Positions 1-11,724 of a stretch of DNA of 64,000 nucleotides are shown in pieces (the first letter of the stretch is position 1; the number at the start of each line of letters is the position of its first letter). The stretch is from Sarcomyxa edulis (taxonomy: Eukaryota > Basidiomycota > Agaricomycetes > Agaricales > Mycenaceae), in contig QUOL01000001.1 of the NCBI GenBank assembly GCA_009761415.1, positions 2,170,001 through 2,234,000 of the forward strand. The letters run 5' to 3'. Under the pieces are notes generated by a model. It saw nothing but the letters and a program-made list of their open reading frames with translations, was not told where the DNA came from and ran no database searches. Made by a program: the position numbers and the translations under genes.

Positions 1-989
1 TCGTTATGCAGGCGACCTGGTCAGCGCCATTCTGAGTGCTCCGAAAGTCATTCCGGACATCCTTCGGTCATTCATTCCATACGCGTTTGTCTTGGTCCTG
101 TTCGGTGGGTTTGTAATCTGGAACGGTGGAATTGTACTAGGTAAGCTCGTGTATCGTTTACGATCATTGCACGCACGACCCGAATGTTGTAAACTTCTCG
201 ATCTAGGGGACAAGTCAAATCACATACCTACACTCCATGTTCCGCAGATGTATTATTTTGTAGCCTTTGCGACTGCCTTTGGGTGGCCTGCGCTGATATC
301 CGGAAATGGCGGGATACGTGTGTTGACCCGGGGCGTCTGGGCACGCATGTTTGGTAGTAAACTGTGGGCATACTTTTGCTTCGTCTTTTACGTTCTCTGA
401 CACTCGTTCACCCTGTTGTAGACGATCTCTTATTACTGCAGCAGTATGCTCAACTATGTCTATCACTGTGCACCTCTTCACGTCAGTGCACGGGATTTGA
501 AATTGCGTTAAGAAATTGAATTAGACTTTGTTCTACAGGATCCATCACCCCTTCATTCTGTCGGACAATCGACACTACACCTTCTACGTGTGGCGTCGTA
601 TATTCATGTTTCACCCATTGGTACCCCATCTATTGGTTCCGGTCTACCTTGCCTGCGCATGGGCGTGGTTCTTGCGTGTTGGTGCGTGCCGCGTTTCCCT
701 TTGTGGTTGTGTTTCCTTGCATTGAGCTCCGAATCACTATACAGGCCGCGAACAAACCATCCTCCAAAGCTTGCTACTTCCAGTGTTTGTTTTACCTACG
801 CTTCTTCCGACTCCGTTACTGGAACCGCGATACTTCCTCATACCATATGTTCTGATGAGAGCGCAGGTTGTAGATGTGGGTAGTTGGGGGCTCTTGTTGG
901 AAGGGGTGTGGTATGTTGTGATCAATGGGGTGACTATGGGAGTGTTTTTGTATCTGCCAAGGGAGGGAGTGGGTAGATTTATGTGGTAG
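1..989 (+). CDS. ALG10: Alpha-1,2-glucosyltransferase ALG10/DIE2, 3' part
   Basis: C-terminal part of the ER enzyme that adds the third, terminal glucose to the dolichol-linked oligosaccharide, the last step before transfer to protein. The gene starts left of the window. My exons are 1-140, 207-363, 422-480, 537-681 and 745-989, and the phases join. Visible family motifs are GGIVLGDKSNH across the first splice, then HPFILSDNRHYTFYVWRRI, and near the end LEPRYFLIPYVLMR. Hydrophobic stretches fit the multi-pass membrane protein known for this family. The 363/422 junction uses a weak gtgggc donor and is the least certain. The stop is TAG at 987-989. Confidence 0.93.
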
Positions 990-1271
990 AAATGTAGAAA
1001 TGATATTTGGTCGATTATTTGGAATTGAACGCGTTGATCAACAGTTGAAGTTTATAATTAGTCTTCACGGTAAAGTTCAAACCGAACACTCCACTAATAT
1101 CCCTTCCGGTCTTTCCGCTTCGTTCAACCCTTTCATCTTCACAACCTTTCATCTTTTCACGCGAAATTTCACGACGGATTTCACGACAACGACAACGACC
1201 ATCTTACCAACGAATTTCATAAAACAACCTAGCTGCAATTTCTATCTCCGTTGTACACCTTTCCATCTACC

Positions 1272-3389
1272 ATGCCTCCCCCAGCAGAAACGAACGGTGG
1301 GCTCCGACCAAAACCTACCACACGAAGCTCGATACGCCATTCTTTAAATCTCGCCTCTATGGGCAAGGCGTTCGCGGACGTGATGCACAAAGAAGGGAAG
1401 GACCCTGATAAGCTCGCTAAAAAGGCGAAGGAAAACGCCAGTTCTCGTCGCCTCAGTGCCGTCAAGCCTGCCCCACGCGCTTCCATGGGTGATAGCAAGC
1501 CTCCAACCCCTGCCACTACTATATCTAAAGCAGGAACCCCAGATTCGAAGACCATAACTCGCAGAAGAACCTCCGTCGCTATCGACGGGTCTTCGGACGA
1601 TCAACCAGCCAATAAGCCTACGACCCCGCAACCCCCTATTTCAGGTGTCACTCGATCAGCAACGCTCAGACCTCGTACTAGCACTGGCAAAGTACAGTCT
1701 GCCTTACCGAAGTATCGACCTAAATCGGTTGCTATGGAACTTGGTGGCTTGAAGCCCCCTTCCCCTGCCCGCGCGGGTACACGCAGACGTTTGAGCAGTT
1801 CTGATGAAGACAGAGAGGATAAGAAGGCCACACCTGGAGTTGAAGAGAAAAAGACGCGTCCTTCCTTGACGGAGAAACTTTCGCGGCCAATCAGCCCCCT
1901 GCCACAGAGAGCCACAATCAAAATCAACCTCTCAGCAATGAACGTCAAACCTTCCACACCTCCCCCGAAGAAGAAAATCGGTACTCCTACTTCCACCAAG
2001 ACATCTCCTTCCCGACCTACGAAACATGTCAAGAGTGCTTCCGGTTCTGCTTCGGCCATCCCTCGGCCCCCTTCATCTACCTCCTCCGCCGGATCTTTCA
2101 CTCCACGCACACCCAAGTCCTCTAGCTTGAAGGGCACCTTGGGCTTGAAGCGTTCAGGTCGAGAAAATATCGCTGCAGAGTCTAGTCCTCTTCGCCTTTC
2201 TCCCTTTGGCCCCCCCGACTCCCCACTATCGCGCCGTTCTGGCAAAACTTCTACTGGAAGTAACACTCCTACTTCTCGCGCCGAATCCAATCTCGTAGGA
2301 AACATGTCCCATATCTCAGAAGGTGATAGTGAAGACAGCTCTGATGCTGACGACGTCGAACTTCTTCTTGCTCCCGTAGCACCTCTCGCTGCCCCAACAC
2401 CCTCCATGCCTCGGATCCTGAAAACCAGCACACGACAACGACTCCAGCCTCACACTCCTACTCGCCCATCTTCCAATCTCCCCAGTCGCGCTAATCTTTC
2501 ATACCTCTCACCTCTTCCTCCCGGCGATAACGGTTCGCCTTCTCTCAGACCTCAACGCCCAGCCTATGGAAATGAAAAGATGTCTCGTGGATCTATATTG
2601 TCATGGGAGCAACTAGCGACTGAAGCATCGAGAACGTTGGGAGAAGATGAAATCGATAGTATGTTGGCCGATATTCCAGCCCCATTCCGTCCTGGTTCCG
2701 TCTCCCCGGCCTCGGCTTCTATGCTACTAGACATTCCAGAGAGCCCGTGTCTCAGCGCATTACCTTCTCCTGGTGGTTACGGTTCAATCTCCCAAGTCCT
2801 CTTACCTGAGGTAACTCCCTCCCCTGCACCTCAACACTATCATAACCATTACGACTTATCTACTAGTACGGTGGACGCCTCGATTGCTACGCTGTTACGA
2901 TTACAGCTAGCTTCCGCCGAGAATACAGCGAAGGAGCGATTGGCACAATTACAACGCATGGAGGAAGAGCTGCATAGCTCGAAAGAAGGACGGCTCCGCG
3001 ACGTAGAGGATTTGAGTGCACAGGTAGCATTCCTGGAGGAACAGATGCGTGGAAACTTGGAGGCACGAGAGAAGACCGATGAAGAACGAGCTGCATATAC
3101 AGCCTCTTTGGAGGAACAATTGAGACACGCGGTGGCATATCGCGAGCAAGCTATACGGGAAGCGGTTGCTGAAACTTCGGAAACTGCACGTAAATCGAGA
3201 GAGAGTGCACTGCAACTGGAGAAGCGCAAATGGGAGGCTGCGTGTGTTGCACGTGTTGCTTCCGCTGAATGGGCTTCAGTTCGGCATCTTGCTGAGAGCG
3301 AGTTGGACATTCTTAAAGGTGACATGGACGTACTCTCCGTTCTTCTGGCCGAGCTGGACAAGGCCCAACGACAGATATGTATGATCTGA
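1272..3389 (+). CDS. Ser/Pro/Thr-rich protein with C-terminal coiled coil, function unknown
   Basis: Single-exon gene of 705 residues, starting at the first ATG (1272). I do not recognise a named family. Residues 1 to about 430 are low-complexity, basic and rich in Ser, Pro, Thr and Arg, with many SP/TP sites of the kind proline-directed kinases modify. An acidic Ser/Asp patch lies near residue 360. Residues about 540-690 are Glu/Gln/Lys/Ala-rich with heptad-like spacing, so a long coiled coil is likely. The last residues are hydrophobic (LSVLLAEL). This layout, a disordered basic region plus a coiled coil, resembles fungal microtubule- or septum-associated proteins, but that is inference only. 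The next gene downstream is SPC7, tail to tail. Confidence 0.85.
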   Translation: MPPPAETNGGLRPKPTTRSSIRHSLNLASMGKAFADVMHKEGKDPDKLAKKAKENASSRRLSAVKPAPRASMGDSKPPTPATTISKAGTPDSKTITRRRTSVAIDGSSDDQPANKPTTPQPPISGVTRSATLRPRTSTGKVQSALPKYRPKSVAMELGGLKPPSPARAGTRRRLSSSDEDREDKKATPGVEEKKTRPSLTEKLSRPISPLPQRATIKINLSAMNVKPSTPPPKKKIGTPTSTKTSPSRPTKHVKSASGSASAIPRPPSSTSSAGSFTPRTPKSSSLKGTLGLKRSGRENIAAESSPLRLSPFGPPDSPLSRRSGKTSTGSNTPTSRAESNLVGNMSHISEGDSEDSSDADDVELLLAPVAPLAAPTPSMPRILKTSTRQRLQPHTPTRPSSNLPSRANLSYLSPLPPGDNGSPSLRPQRPAYGNEKMSRGSILSWEQLATEASRTLGEDEIDSMLADIPAPFRPGSVSPASASMLLDIPESPCLSALPSPGGYGSISQVLLPEVTPSPAPQHYHNHYDLSTSTVDASIATLLRLQLASAENTAKERLAQLQRMEEELHSSKEGRLRDVEDLSAQVAFLEEQMRGNLEAREKTDEERAAYTASLEEQLRHAVAYREQAIREAVAETSETARKSRESALQLEKRKWEAACVARVASAEWASVRHLAESELDILKGDMDVLSVLLAELDKAQRQICMI

Positions 3390-3784
3390 TCATTGAAGTA
3401 CGTGCAATCCTTACGAATATTGATACCCTCTGACGAACACACAATTATGATTTAGATCTATCTGCATGATTACACTCTTGTATTATCCATTAACCAGGAC
3501 CTTTCCATATTATTCGATTTATATCCTTTTGGTCTTGCTTTACTAGACCGCATTGTAACATATGTATATATACGTATCATTATGTTCAACATGGAGAACT
3601 ACCACCGCACTGGCGCGCTACGAGGAGCTGTGAGAGTCTTGAGCCTCTATACAAGCATCCAGCAGGCATGCATAGTTGTCCGTTGGACTAGCTTGACGCA
3701 AACGACCAGTCACCGAATCGAAGATAGTTTGGCGACTGCAGATAATGTTCAGCATGATTGCGGAGGACATGGATGAATGAAGAC
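3390..3784. other. Convergent 3' intergenic region
   Basis: About 395 bases between the stop codons of the coiled-coil gene and SPC7. It is AT-rich near 3480-3590 and should hold both 3' untranslated regions and polyadenylation signals. I see no supported gene. Confidence 0.5.
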
Positions 3785-6700
3785 TTACTCCAAGGGTCCG
3801 TATGCTACGTCTACCTCACAGCGTAAGGAGGCGATTGATTTTGGCCAATGAGAGAAGGTGTCCTGCTCAAATACATACGCAACATTTGCTTTAGCCTTCT
3901 TAGAAGGAAAGAGGACTGTCGCGATCGCCTTGAAGGCGGGGAGACCATCCTGGGATGGTGGAGAAATATCCACCTCAAGTGGGTATCTAAGAGACAGGAA
4001 TCGCAACTGGGATCGCAGTTGCGCACACGACGACCAGTAATCCGCCAGACGATGTATTACCTGCCAAGAGTCAGGCCAATATCAAAGAAACATCAACAGA
4101 GTCCGACTCACCTGTCGTATCGTCAACGTCTCTGTATGGATGACACACTCTCGCGCCATCAACAACAAGAAATCACTGAGACGAGGATAGTCATCCTTCA
4201 TCTTCGACTTTGTCTTGTCAAGTCTCTTGATATGCATCTTGGGTATGATTGGCTTGTAGTTGTCGCATGGAATCGAGACGACCAACTGCGAGGCATGCAC
4301 ATATTCAAACAGGTTGGCATGAACTTTCGTTGCACGGAACATGTGAAGGTCTTCCAGGGTCTCTAATTCAGCTAGAAAAAGAGTCCTTAGTCATAGTTGG
4401 CTTCAGCAGGGAACTTGCCGTACCTTTTAGTCTGAGGACCTCAACCCTCGTACTGTTCTTTTGAATATTGAGGAACCTATTGGCCTCCGAGATCGCCGTC
4501 GTTGCTTCTCTCTTTTGCAATTCGATTTCCTCCAGTCGTTCTTGGAGCCAGCCGAGTTGAGCGTTGCTTTCGGAAACTTCTGCTCGGAGGGCCTCTACTT
4601 CGACGCTAATAACCGAAACAGTAAACAATCTAGCGTCGCGACTTATTTTGAGAAGACCTACTTTTGTTCGGCGATAGACGCTTTCAGTTCATTCAGATAT
4701 TCTTGATCAGTTCCCTCGATCTCGGCTACTTCTGCTTCTTCCCTCTCAAGATCACGCATAACCTGGTCATATTCTTCCTGCAGAGCAGGGAGTAGTTCTT
4801 CCGCGCGTCGATTGATATCTTCGAGGACTTTAGCATCCTACCGTGATACATGACATTCAACAACTCATCTCTTGGACTGACGGAAAACTGTCACTCACTG
4901 CTTCGAGATCACGGAATCCTTCTTCAGCTGTATCATGCAAGTTCTGCACCCATTGCAGTTTCCAATCATACCATTCCGACTTGGCGAGCCGTCTGGTATT
5001 CGTCCGGATTAGCTCCAATTGATGCTGTTGGATGCAATCAGTGTCTAGATCTAACAGGACGTATATGATATAAAGAATGCGTACAAGCAGTTCAGCCTGA
5101 CCCTCCTCTCCCGCTTGCGAATACTCCCTAAACAGTTCAGGTGTTACTTTCTCGGCTTCTTCCTCAGCTTGCTTGAAGACATCTTTGCTCTTCTCCATCC
5201 AGGCCTGCAGATCCTTTGAGACGTGGGTGTACAATTCCAGCTGAGGCACATCAATCGACATAGCCGTGAAGTACTCTGCAAGAGGGATTTGTTCCGGCGC
5301 TCGTGGATGCCGAGAAGGGTGCTGAGATGGGTGGGTTGAACGACGAGGAGCTGCGAGTTCGTCCATGAATCGTATACCCGTTATATCAAAGAATTGTTCG
5401 ATGGAGATCGGAGGCTATTGATTATCGAAAGGAAACATCAGTACGAGGGGAAGGGGAGGCTAAGTATATTTTCATACCCCTTCATCTTCGTCTTCTGCAA
5501 AGTTCTGCTCTTGTACACCATCTCTCCACTGTTCGGTCGGATCAACACCCATTTCTACATCATCGCCGAAGCCTCCTGGGCCCGTGCTCAAAAACTCGGA
5601 GATATCGACAGGCTGTAACTGTGTCGCATTGTCTGACGATGTAGCTGCATGTTGCGCCCGAGGAGAAGTAGACCTTGCTAATCCTTGTGTTGAAGCAGCT
5701 TCATTCTCCATGCCATGTTCTCTCTCCTTGCCTTTGCCTTTGAGATCGACGCCTATAGCGCTCTTATCAAATCTATTCCACGCATCTGGCGCGCCGGATC
5801 CCATACTAACGCGTCCAAGACCAAGACCAAGGCCCGCCTTCTTCTTGGGGGAGCTTCTGCCCGTTGCAGCAGTACCATCATCAGGCAATACAGGGCCGGA
5901 CGGGTGTTTGCCAATAACTCCGCCACCCATACTCTTCCGTTGAGCAAAGTACCCAGAGGGCCTCCGCAATGATGTCGAGACGCTTGCTCGGCGTGCTGTT
6001 GGCGTTGGGGCGGTATCGGAATCTGAAGTTGCTTGGAACGGTGCCTTCTTGCTCGGCGATAGTGGTCTGGGTTTCGGGGTTTGAGAGTCAGTTGTTTCGA
6101 CGGTGGTTGGGGTGTTGGTGTTGGAGGTAGCCGGCCATTTCCCTGTTATATTGCCAGTGAATCGTTGAGCTGGACTGGTTTTTTCGACATGCATGTTCTC
6201 GATGTCGTTCCCATCATTATCGCGGGGTCTTTTCTTGGGAGGGGACGAGGACGAGGACGAGGAAGGAGTGACGGGTTTCTTGGGCGACGGGCGTGTCACT
6301 GGAGGCGCAAACGCTGCGGAGAATTGGGGCTTCGCTGTCTTAGAAGGAGTTGGTGGGGCGGCGGCTTTGGGGGCTTTGGGTGTGAATGAGAATGGTTTTG
6401 GAACCGTAGCTTGTCTCTCAGGGACAGACGCCTTCGAAGGCGAGGAAGGCGCGGGGTTGAATACAGGAGGTGGCCGAAAGACTGTGGGAATTGTCTTAGC
6501 CGGAGCTTTGGGGGTGGATTGCGACTCGGGGGGTTCGAAGCTTGGAGGGGCAGCGGAATCCATGACGCCGCCGTACATCTCTGTAGCCTCCATCGTGGAA
6601 TCTGGATATCCCATACTCATTCGCGTGTTTGCACTGGCCGTGCCCAAGACCTTGCTGAGATTCATCGTACGGTCTCCATGATCTCTGTCGTTCTGCTCTC

Positions 6701-7863
6701 CAAAACTATCTTCCATGCTGGAGAACGTATCATCTTCCAAGACGTACCCATCCGCTCCTTCGGCCTGGGGTTGAGGTAGGGGGAAAGAAGATCTCGCGTG
6801 CAGCAGTCTTGCTACAGCGTCGTCTATGTCCATATCATCTCCAGCATTATCTGTCGCCGGGTCATAGGGGGTATCACCGGAGTGAGTGACTTCACGCAAA
6901 GCCATCCATGCTTCATCTTCATGGGCAGGTGGTCGAAGGGACTGACTGAGAGGAACAGTAAACTCCATAGGTTGGGATAGGTTGGGATCAATGTCGGATT
7001 GGGTCTGCGAAACATCTATGGATGCAAAGGATTGTTGCGAGTGATCAGGGTCTTCTTCGTGTGGAGTAGGTTCGGAAGCGATTACAGTAGCCAAGGGCTG
7101 ACGGTGGCCCATAGAAAGAGAGCGTTTCCGTATGATATTTCCTTGAATAGCTTCTGTGATTTCCATGTCTTCTCCGTATTCGTCGTCTTCATCATAATCA
7201 TAGTCGTCTTCCAGGGCCGACTCAGAAGCCATAGCAAATGCGGAGGGTCCTATTTGTGTGAGATCCATACTCTCCTCGCCATCCATAGACCTGCGTATAG
7301 AGCTGCGCCGCCGCTTGATTGCGGTCGACCCGGGATAATCATTCTCGTCTGTTGGTCGATCTTCTGAAGAGGGAGCAGGAGAAGATGGAGGAGACTCTGT
7401 ACTATCTGTCTTGTTCTGTGCGCTATTGAAGAGGCGTACGTGGGCGTGTTCAGCAAAACTGACGCGTCGTGCGAGGGATTTGCGAGTAGTATTGTCGCGT
7501 ATTTCGGTTCGGAAGTCGCGCGTGATATCCATTGATTGGGTCGCATTTGTTTCATCTGCATGTGAGACTTGTGATGAGGTTTGGTTTTGTTGAGAGGCCG
7601 TCGGATCGTCGTCCTGAGCAGAGAAATTGAGAGCAGTTTTAAGGATACTTTTGCGAGGGACCTGAGGACATGTAAGAGCGTAATCGTCCTAAGACAGTCT
7701 AGAAGCGTACCAGGGATCTCCGAGCTTTAGCTAGAGGACTGAGACGATCACCACCAACCATGCTATGATGGCGACGTTTAGGTTTTGGAGCGACGAGTTG
7801 TTTGTTTCCTGTGACTGCGACTGCGATCGACTTGCGTCTCTTTACTGCTTCCGGGACCGCCAT
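3785..7863 (-). CDS. SPC7: Kinetochore scaffold Spc7/KNL1
   Basis: Outer-kinetochore scaffold of the KMN network, which recruits PP1 and the spindle-checkpoint proteins Bub1/Bub3. Exons on the minus strand are 7863-7711, 7661-5478, 5414-5085, 5024-4899, 4837-4662, 4605-4424, 4362-4112 and 4060-3785. All phases join and give 1,225 residues. PP1-docking motifs are SILK (residues 56-59, formed just after the first splice) and RVSF (117-120). Degenerate MELT-like repeats follow: MDIT near 95, MDLT near 183, MEIT near 217, then MEFT, MNLS and MEAT. The C-terminal Spc7 domain begins with a DITGIRFMDEL-type signature, continues into coiled coil (residues about 870-1060) and ends in a probable RWD-like tail. 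The gene is divergent from a kinesin-6, 193 bases apart. Confidence 0.95.
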
Positions 7864-8056
7864 TCTAGAAGGGTAAACCAAGAGCTGATAAGTAGAGATA
7901 GAGATGTGGAGGAGGAGGGGGCCCAGAATCTGGGATGGTTGTTGAGTCCAAGATTATCGACGCGACTCGGTCACATGCAAGTCGCGTCTGGTGTCACGGT
8001 CCTCGAGGCAACTCACTTCAAATTCACTTCAAGTTCTTGCACTTACATCGTCCATC
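7864..8056. promoter_or_regulatory. Shared divergent promoter of SPC7 and kinesin-6
   Basis: Only 193 bases separate the two start codons, so both 5' untranslated regions and promoters must overlap here. The SPC7-proximal side is purine-rich (GA tracts near 7890-7920). I cannot assign specific factor sites. Confidence 0.55.
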
Positions 8057-11000
8057 ATGGCGAGCAAAGCCACAAGAGCGTCTACTCGCACAAAGACTCC
8101 GGCTCCTACCATGGCTACTACGCGCACAACAAGAGCGAGGGCTGCAACAGCGACAACGACACCTCCACCCCTTCCTCCAACAAAGAAGACTGTCGCGAAG
8201 AAGCCAGTGGCTGATGCTGGACCGTCAAAGGTAGCTTCAAAACCTACAAAGTCTGCAAAGTCAACCATGGCCGAGAACTTTGCCTCGGATGCAGAACGTG
8301 AACCTATCATGGTGAGTTCCGGTCTCGAGCACACGAGCCCTTACTGACCTCTTCAAAAGGCCTACCTACGTATCAGGCCTCATCTCGGAGACGAAGAACC
8401 CTCATCTCTTCCATATTTAGCACCACTATCAAACACTGCAGTACGCATGACAGATCCTCACCATGACCCCCAAAACAACCCATCTCGTTTCCGCCCCTCT
8501 GCCTTGCCACCATCTGCCGTCTACACCTTTTCCCATGTATTTCCACCAGATACTACTCAATCGGACTTCTTTGCAAAGACAACACTACCCCTGGTTCGCG
8601 ATGTTCTACAGGGTCAAAACGCGTTGCTATTCACTTATGGCGTCACAAACTCTGGGAAAACCTACACTGTCCAAGGTGGAACACAAGAAGGCAGCGCAGG
8701 TATTCTACCTCGGACCTTGGACGTTATGTTCAACAGTGTCAAGGGGCTGCACGGTGATGGACGGGTAAGAGTAGATGGTCACTCGTATGTCAGATCTTTA
8801 CTCAACCGTTTTCGCTAGTATCGTCCTGTCCGCCTTCAAGGCGTCGAACTAGCCGACCCCACTGACTCTAACCCACCACAGACAACGCCAGAGCCCGCTA
8901 TTGCCCATGTTTTAGCTCAGGATCCTGAGGCCCTCAGCTCGGACACGGGAATTGATACCTCTACCATCACCTTAGATCGTAACTACGAATACTCAATATG
9001 GATTTCCTATGCCGAAGTTTACAACGAGAAGATATACGATCTTCTTGATTCAGTGAAAGACAACTCTGCCACTCCCTCCTTGATTCCCAGATCCAACACA
9101 AATACAAGCCTTCTCCTGACTCGCAAAGCACTCCCTCTCAAACCATCTCCTGCTTCAGATTCTACCGATGGACCTATTCCTGGAAAATACATCGCTGGCC
9201 TACGCCAATTTAGAGTACACAGCGCTTCTGAAGCCAAAGCTCTTGTGAAGCTTGGACAGCTTCACCGACGCGTCTTCGGGACTCTAGCCAACCGCGAGAG
9301 TAGTCGAAGTCACGGTATGGTCATCCTCAAAATCGTCAGAGGTCATCGCGGTGAACGGAATGTACGCCCCGAAATTCATTTTCCTTTTCCTCGTTGTCTT
9401 GACATGAAGTTATTCTAGGATCCAACGGCAGTCCAAATTTCCCGCCTTACCCTTGTCGACCTCGCAGGGTCCGAACGCACCAAGCATACACATACCACTG
9501 GGGATCGATTGAAGGAAGCAGGCAGTATCAATAAATCACTCATGGTTCTAGGGCAATGTATGGAAGTCATGCGATCTAACCAACGGAGGGTCGCTGCGAG
9601 CCTTAGCCTCACTGGCGAAGGCAAAGACGGCCGAATGGACACCCGAGATGTTAAGCAAGGACTAGCCGTCGTGCCTTTCCGGCATAGTAAACTTACTGAA
9701 GCGTTGATGGATTATTTCATTGGCGATGGGAGAGCTGTAAGCACTGTTTACACACCCGCCCATTGAGTTTTTGCTAATCCCGATGTTGCGGGAAGGTAAT
9801 GATCGTGAACGTTAACCCCTACGATACAGGATACGACGAAAACTCACATGTAATGAAATTCGCTGCCCTTGCCAGGGAGGTGTACACCACTCCCGCACCT
9901 GCACCTCTACAACGTCTTCCCATTGTGCCACTTGGTCCAGGCAAAGCACACGGGAAACAAATCCGTGAACTGGGTCCGCTGACGCTGAAAGATCCTGACA
10001 TCACACCCGTTCCGTATACTCGACGGAAAGTGACGATCTCGACTGGGGGACCAGGGGATCGGAGGACTGTTGAGTCTATTCTGGAGGTACTTGAGGGTTT
10101 GTTGTCGTTTCTTATGAGCAGCCAGCATGATAATTGATAACTTTTATTTCTGATTGTTCTTCAGAGGACGAGGGAGACGATGGCGAAGGAGATGAAGATG
10201 AATATCCCACCAACCCACTTGTTGATGCTCTTTTCGACGAAGTCGATGATCTGCGTATGCAGGTAAGCAGTCATATATAGTTCTATCTGCCTTGCTGACG
10301 TGCATTTGTGTATTTCCAGCTATTCGAGTCTGAGATGAGGTGTGTTCTCATTGAGGCCGAGACACGCGAGTCAGTGATGCGTGAAATGGAGGAGCGCATG
10401 CGGAAGATGGAACAAATGCATGCTCAAAGATTGATGAAGGAGGTGAGGGCGCATTGCATGCGATGTTTCTCGCGTTTGTCTTGATACACTATCTTTAGAT
10501 CGAACAAAATGAGCTCAAGACGGACGCGAAAATTGACATGTTGCACCGATCTGGATTGTTTGCGAATAGTCCGACGAAGAAGAGAATTCCACTCCCAGAC
10601 AGTGATTCTGAAGAGGACGAAGACGATGTTGAGACGAGTCTTGTAAGTAGATATTTATCCTTTCGGAGCGACAAAGCCACTGACGGGTTACGATGTCTGA
10701 TAGATAGAGGACCAAGATGTTTCAGAGTCTGAAGAGAATTCTGAGAGCTCTGACGAATCAGGGAGCTCTGACGCATCGATGTCTCCACTTGCGGGTAAAG
10801 ACAAGGGACGTGCATCAACGAAAGGGAAAGCTCAACAATTGTCGACGAAAAGAGCCAGCGCTGTGAAGGTAGGAACTCGTAGAGAAACCATTGAGGTTGT
10901 GCCCGACGGTCCACATGGCATACGACTGCCATCTGAGGAAGAAGACGCGGAGGGTGAAATGACGGAGACGGATGATGGAGAAGAGGAAGAGGAAAATGAA

Positions 11001-11563
11001 AATGAAAATGAGAGCGTCGGCTCTGAGACTACTGCGAGTAACGATGATGACGAGGATTACAACGAGGAACAACCTCCAATACCTGCCGCTCGTAGAGGAG
11101 AGTCTTCCAAAGGTAGTGCAAAGGTGCCCCCGTCTCCACCTCCAGAGAAGAAGCCCAGAGGATCGCACTCTGCAGTCGACAGGAACTTAGAGCGAAAGAT
11201 GGACGACCTATCCCTTCGAGATGACGGCTCGCTTGATGACGATTCTGTGGTCATCCTTCCTAGCAAGAAATTCAAGCCGCAAAGTCGAACGCGGGCTCCC
11301 ATAGTGACGCCTTCGGAGTCCTTCCCATCTGAGGATGAACTTGGGTTGAATGTACGCTTACCTAGTGGGGCCGCAAAAAAGAAACGGTGCGCTCTATGCG
11401 GTTTTTGTGTATCGTTTTAGGAACTGATATCTCAAGTTACAGCCAACTCACGAAGAAAGTTGTCATAACTGAGGAACAAATTGAGCAGGCGACAGCTGCT
11501 GCGGAGAAGATAGGACGAAGTGCCAGTGGAAAGAATATTCGTAGGATGGGGAGACCCAGTTAG
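8057..11563 (+). CDS. Kinesin-6 family motor (KIF20/MKLP-like)
   Basis: Microtubule motor. Kinesin-6 members act at the central spindle and in cytokinesis. Ten exons: 8057-8311, 8360-8764, 8819-9361, 9419-9736, 9796-10086, 10167-10262, 10320-10442, 10499-10642, 10704-11386 and 11443-11563, giving 992 residues with phases that join. The motor domain starts near residue 86 (AYLRIRP). The P-loop is GVTNSGKT, the wording typical of KIF20 proteins. Switch I is NRESSRSHG and switch II is LVDLAGSER. A long insertion between the P-loop part and switch I (about residues 220-340) is also a kinesin-6 trait. After the motor come an acidic linker, a short coiled coil (ESEMR to LMKE) and a Ser/Asp/Glu-rich basic-acidic tail. 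Assignment to kinesin-6 is firm; which subgroup is inferred. Confidence 0.92.
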
Positions 11564-11724
11564 TTGTTTTCCGACCTTAGTTCCACCACGGACTGGATGT
11601 ACACTGTATAGTTCAGGCGCGAACGTCACGTGATGATATATATACGACGCGTTTATAAGTGCCATTTTGAATTTTTGCCGAGTCGTTACGGTAAATTTCG
11701 AACTACTTAGTTTCATGAGCTGGC

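Noticed and set aside
1601..2431. 276-codon open frame on the minus strand
   Set aside because: It lies fully antisense to the coiled-coil gene, is low in complexity and mirrors the SP-rich codons of the sense strand.
5584..6681. Plus-strand open frames opposite SPC7
   Set aside because: Antisense shadows of the repetitive, disordered part of Spc7.
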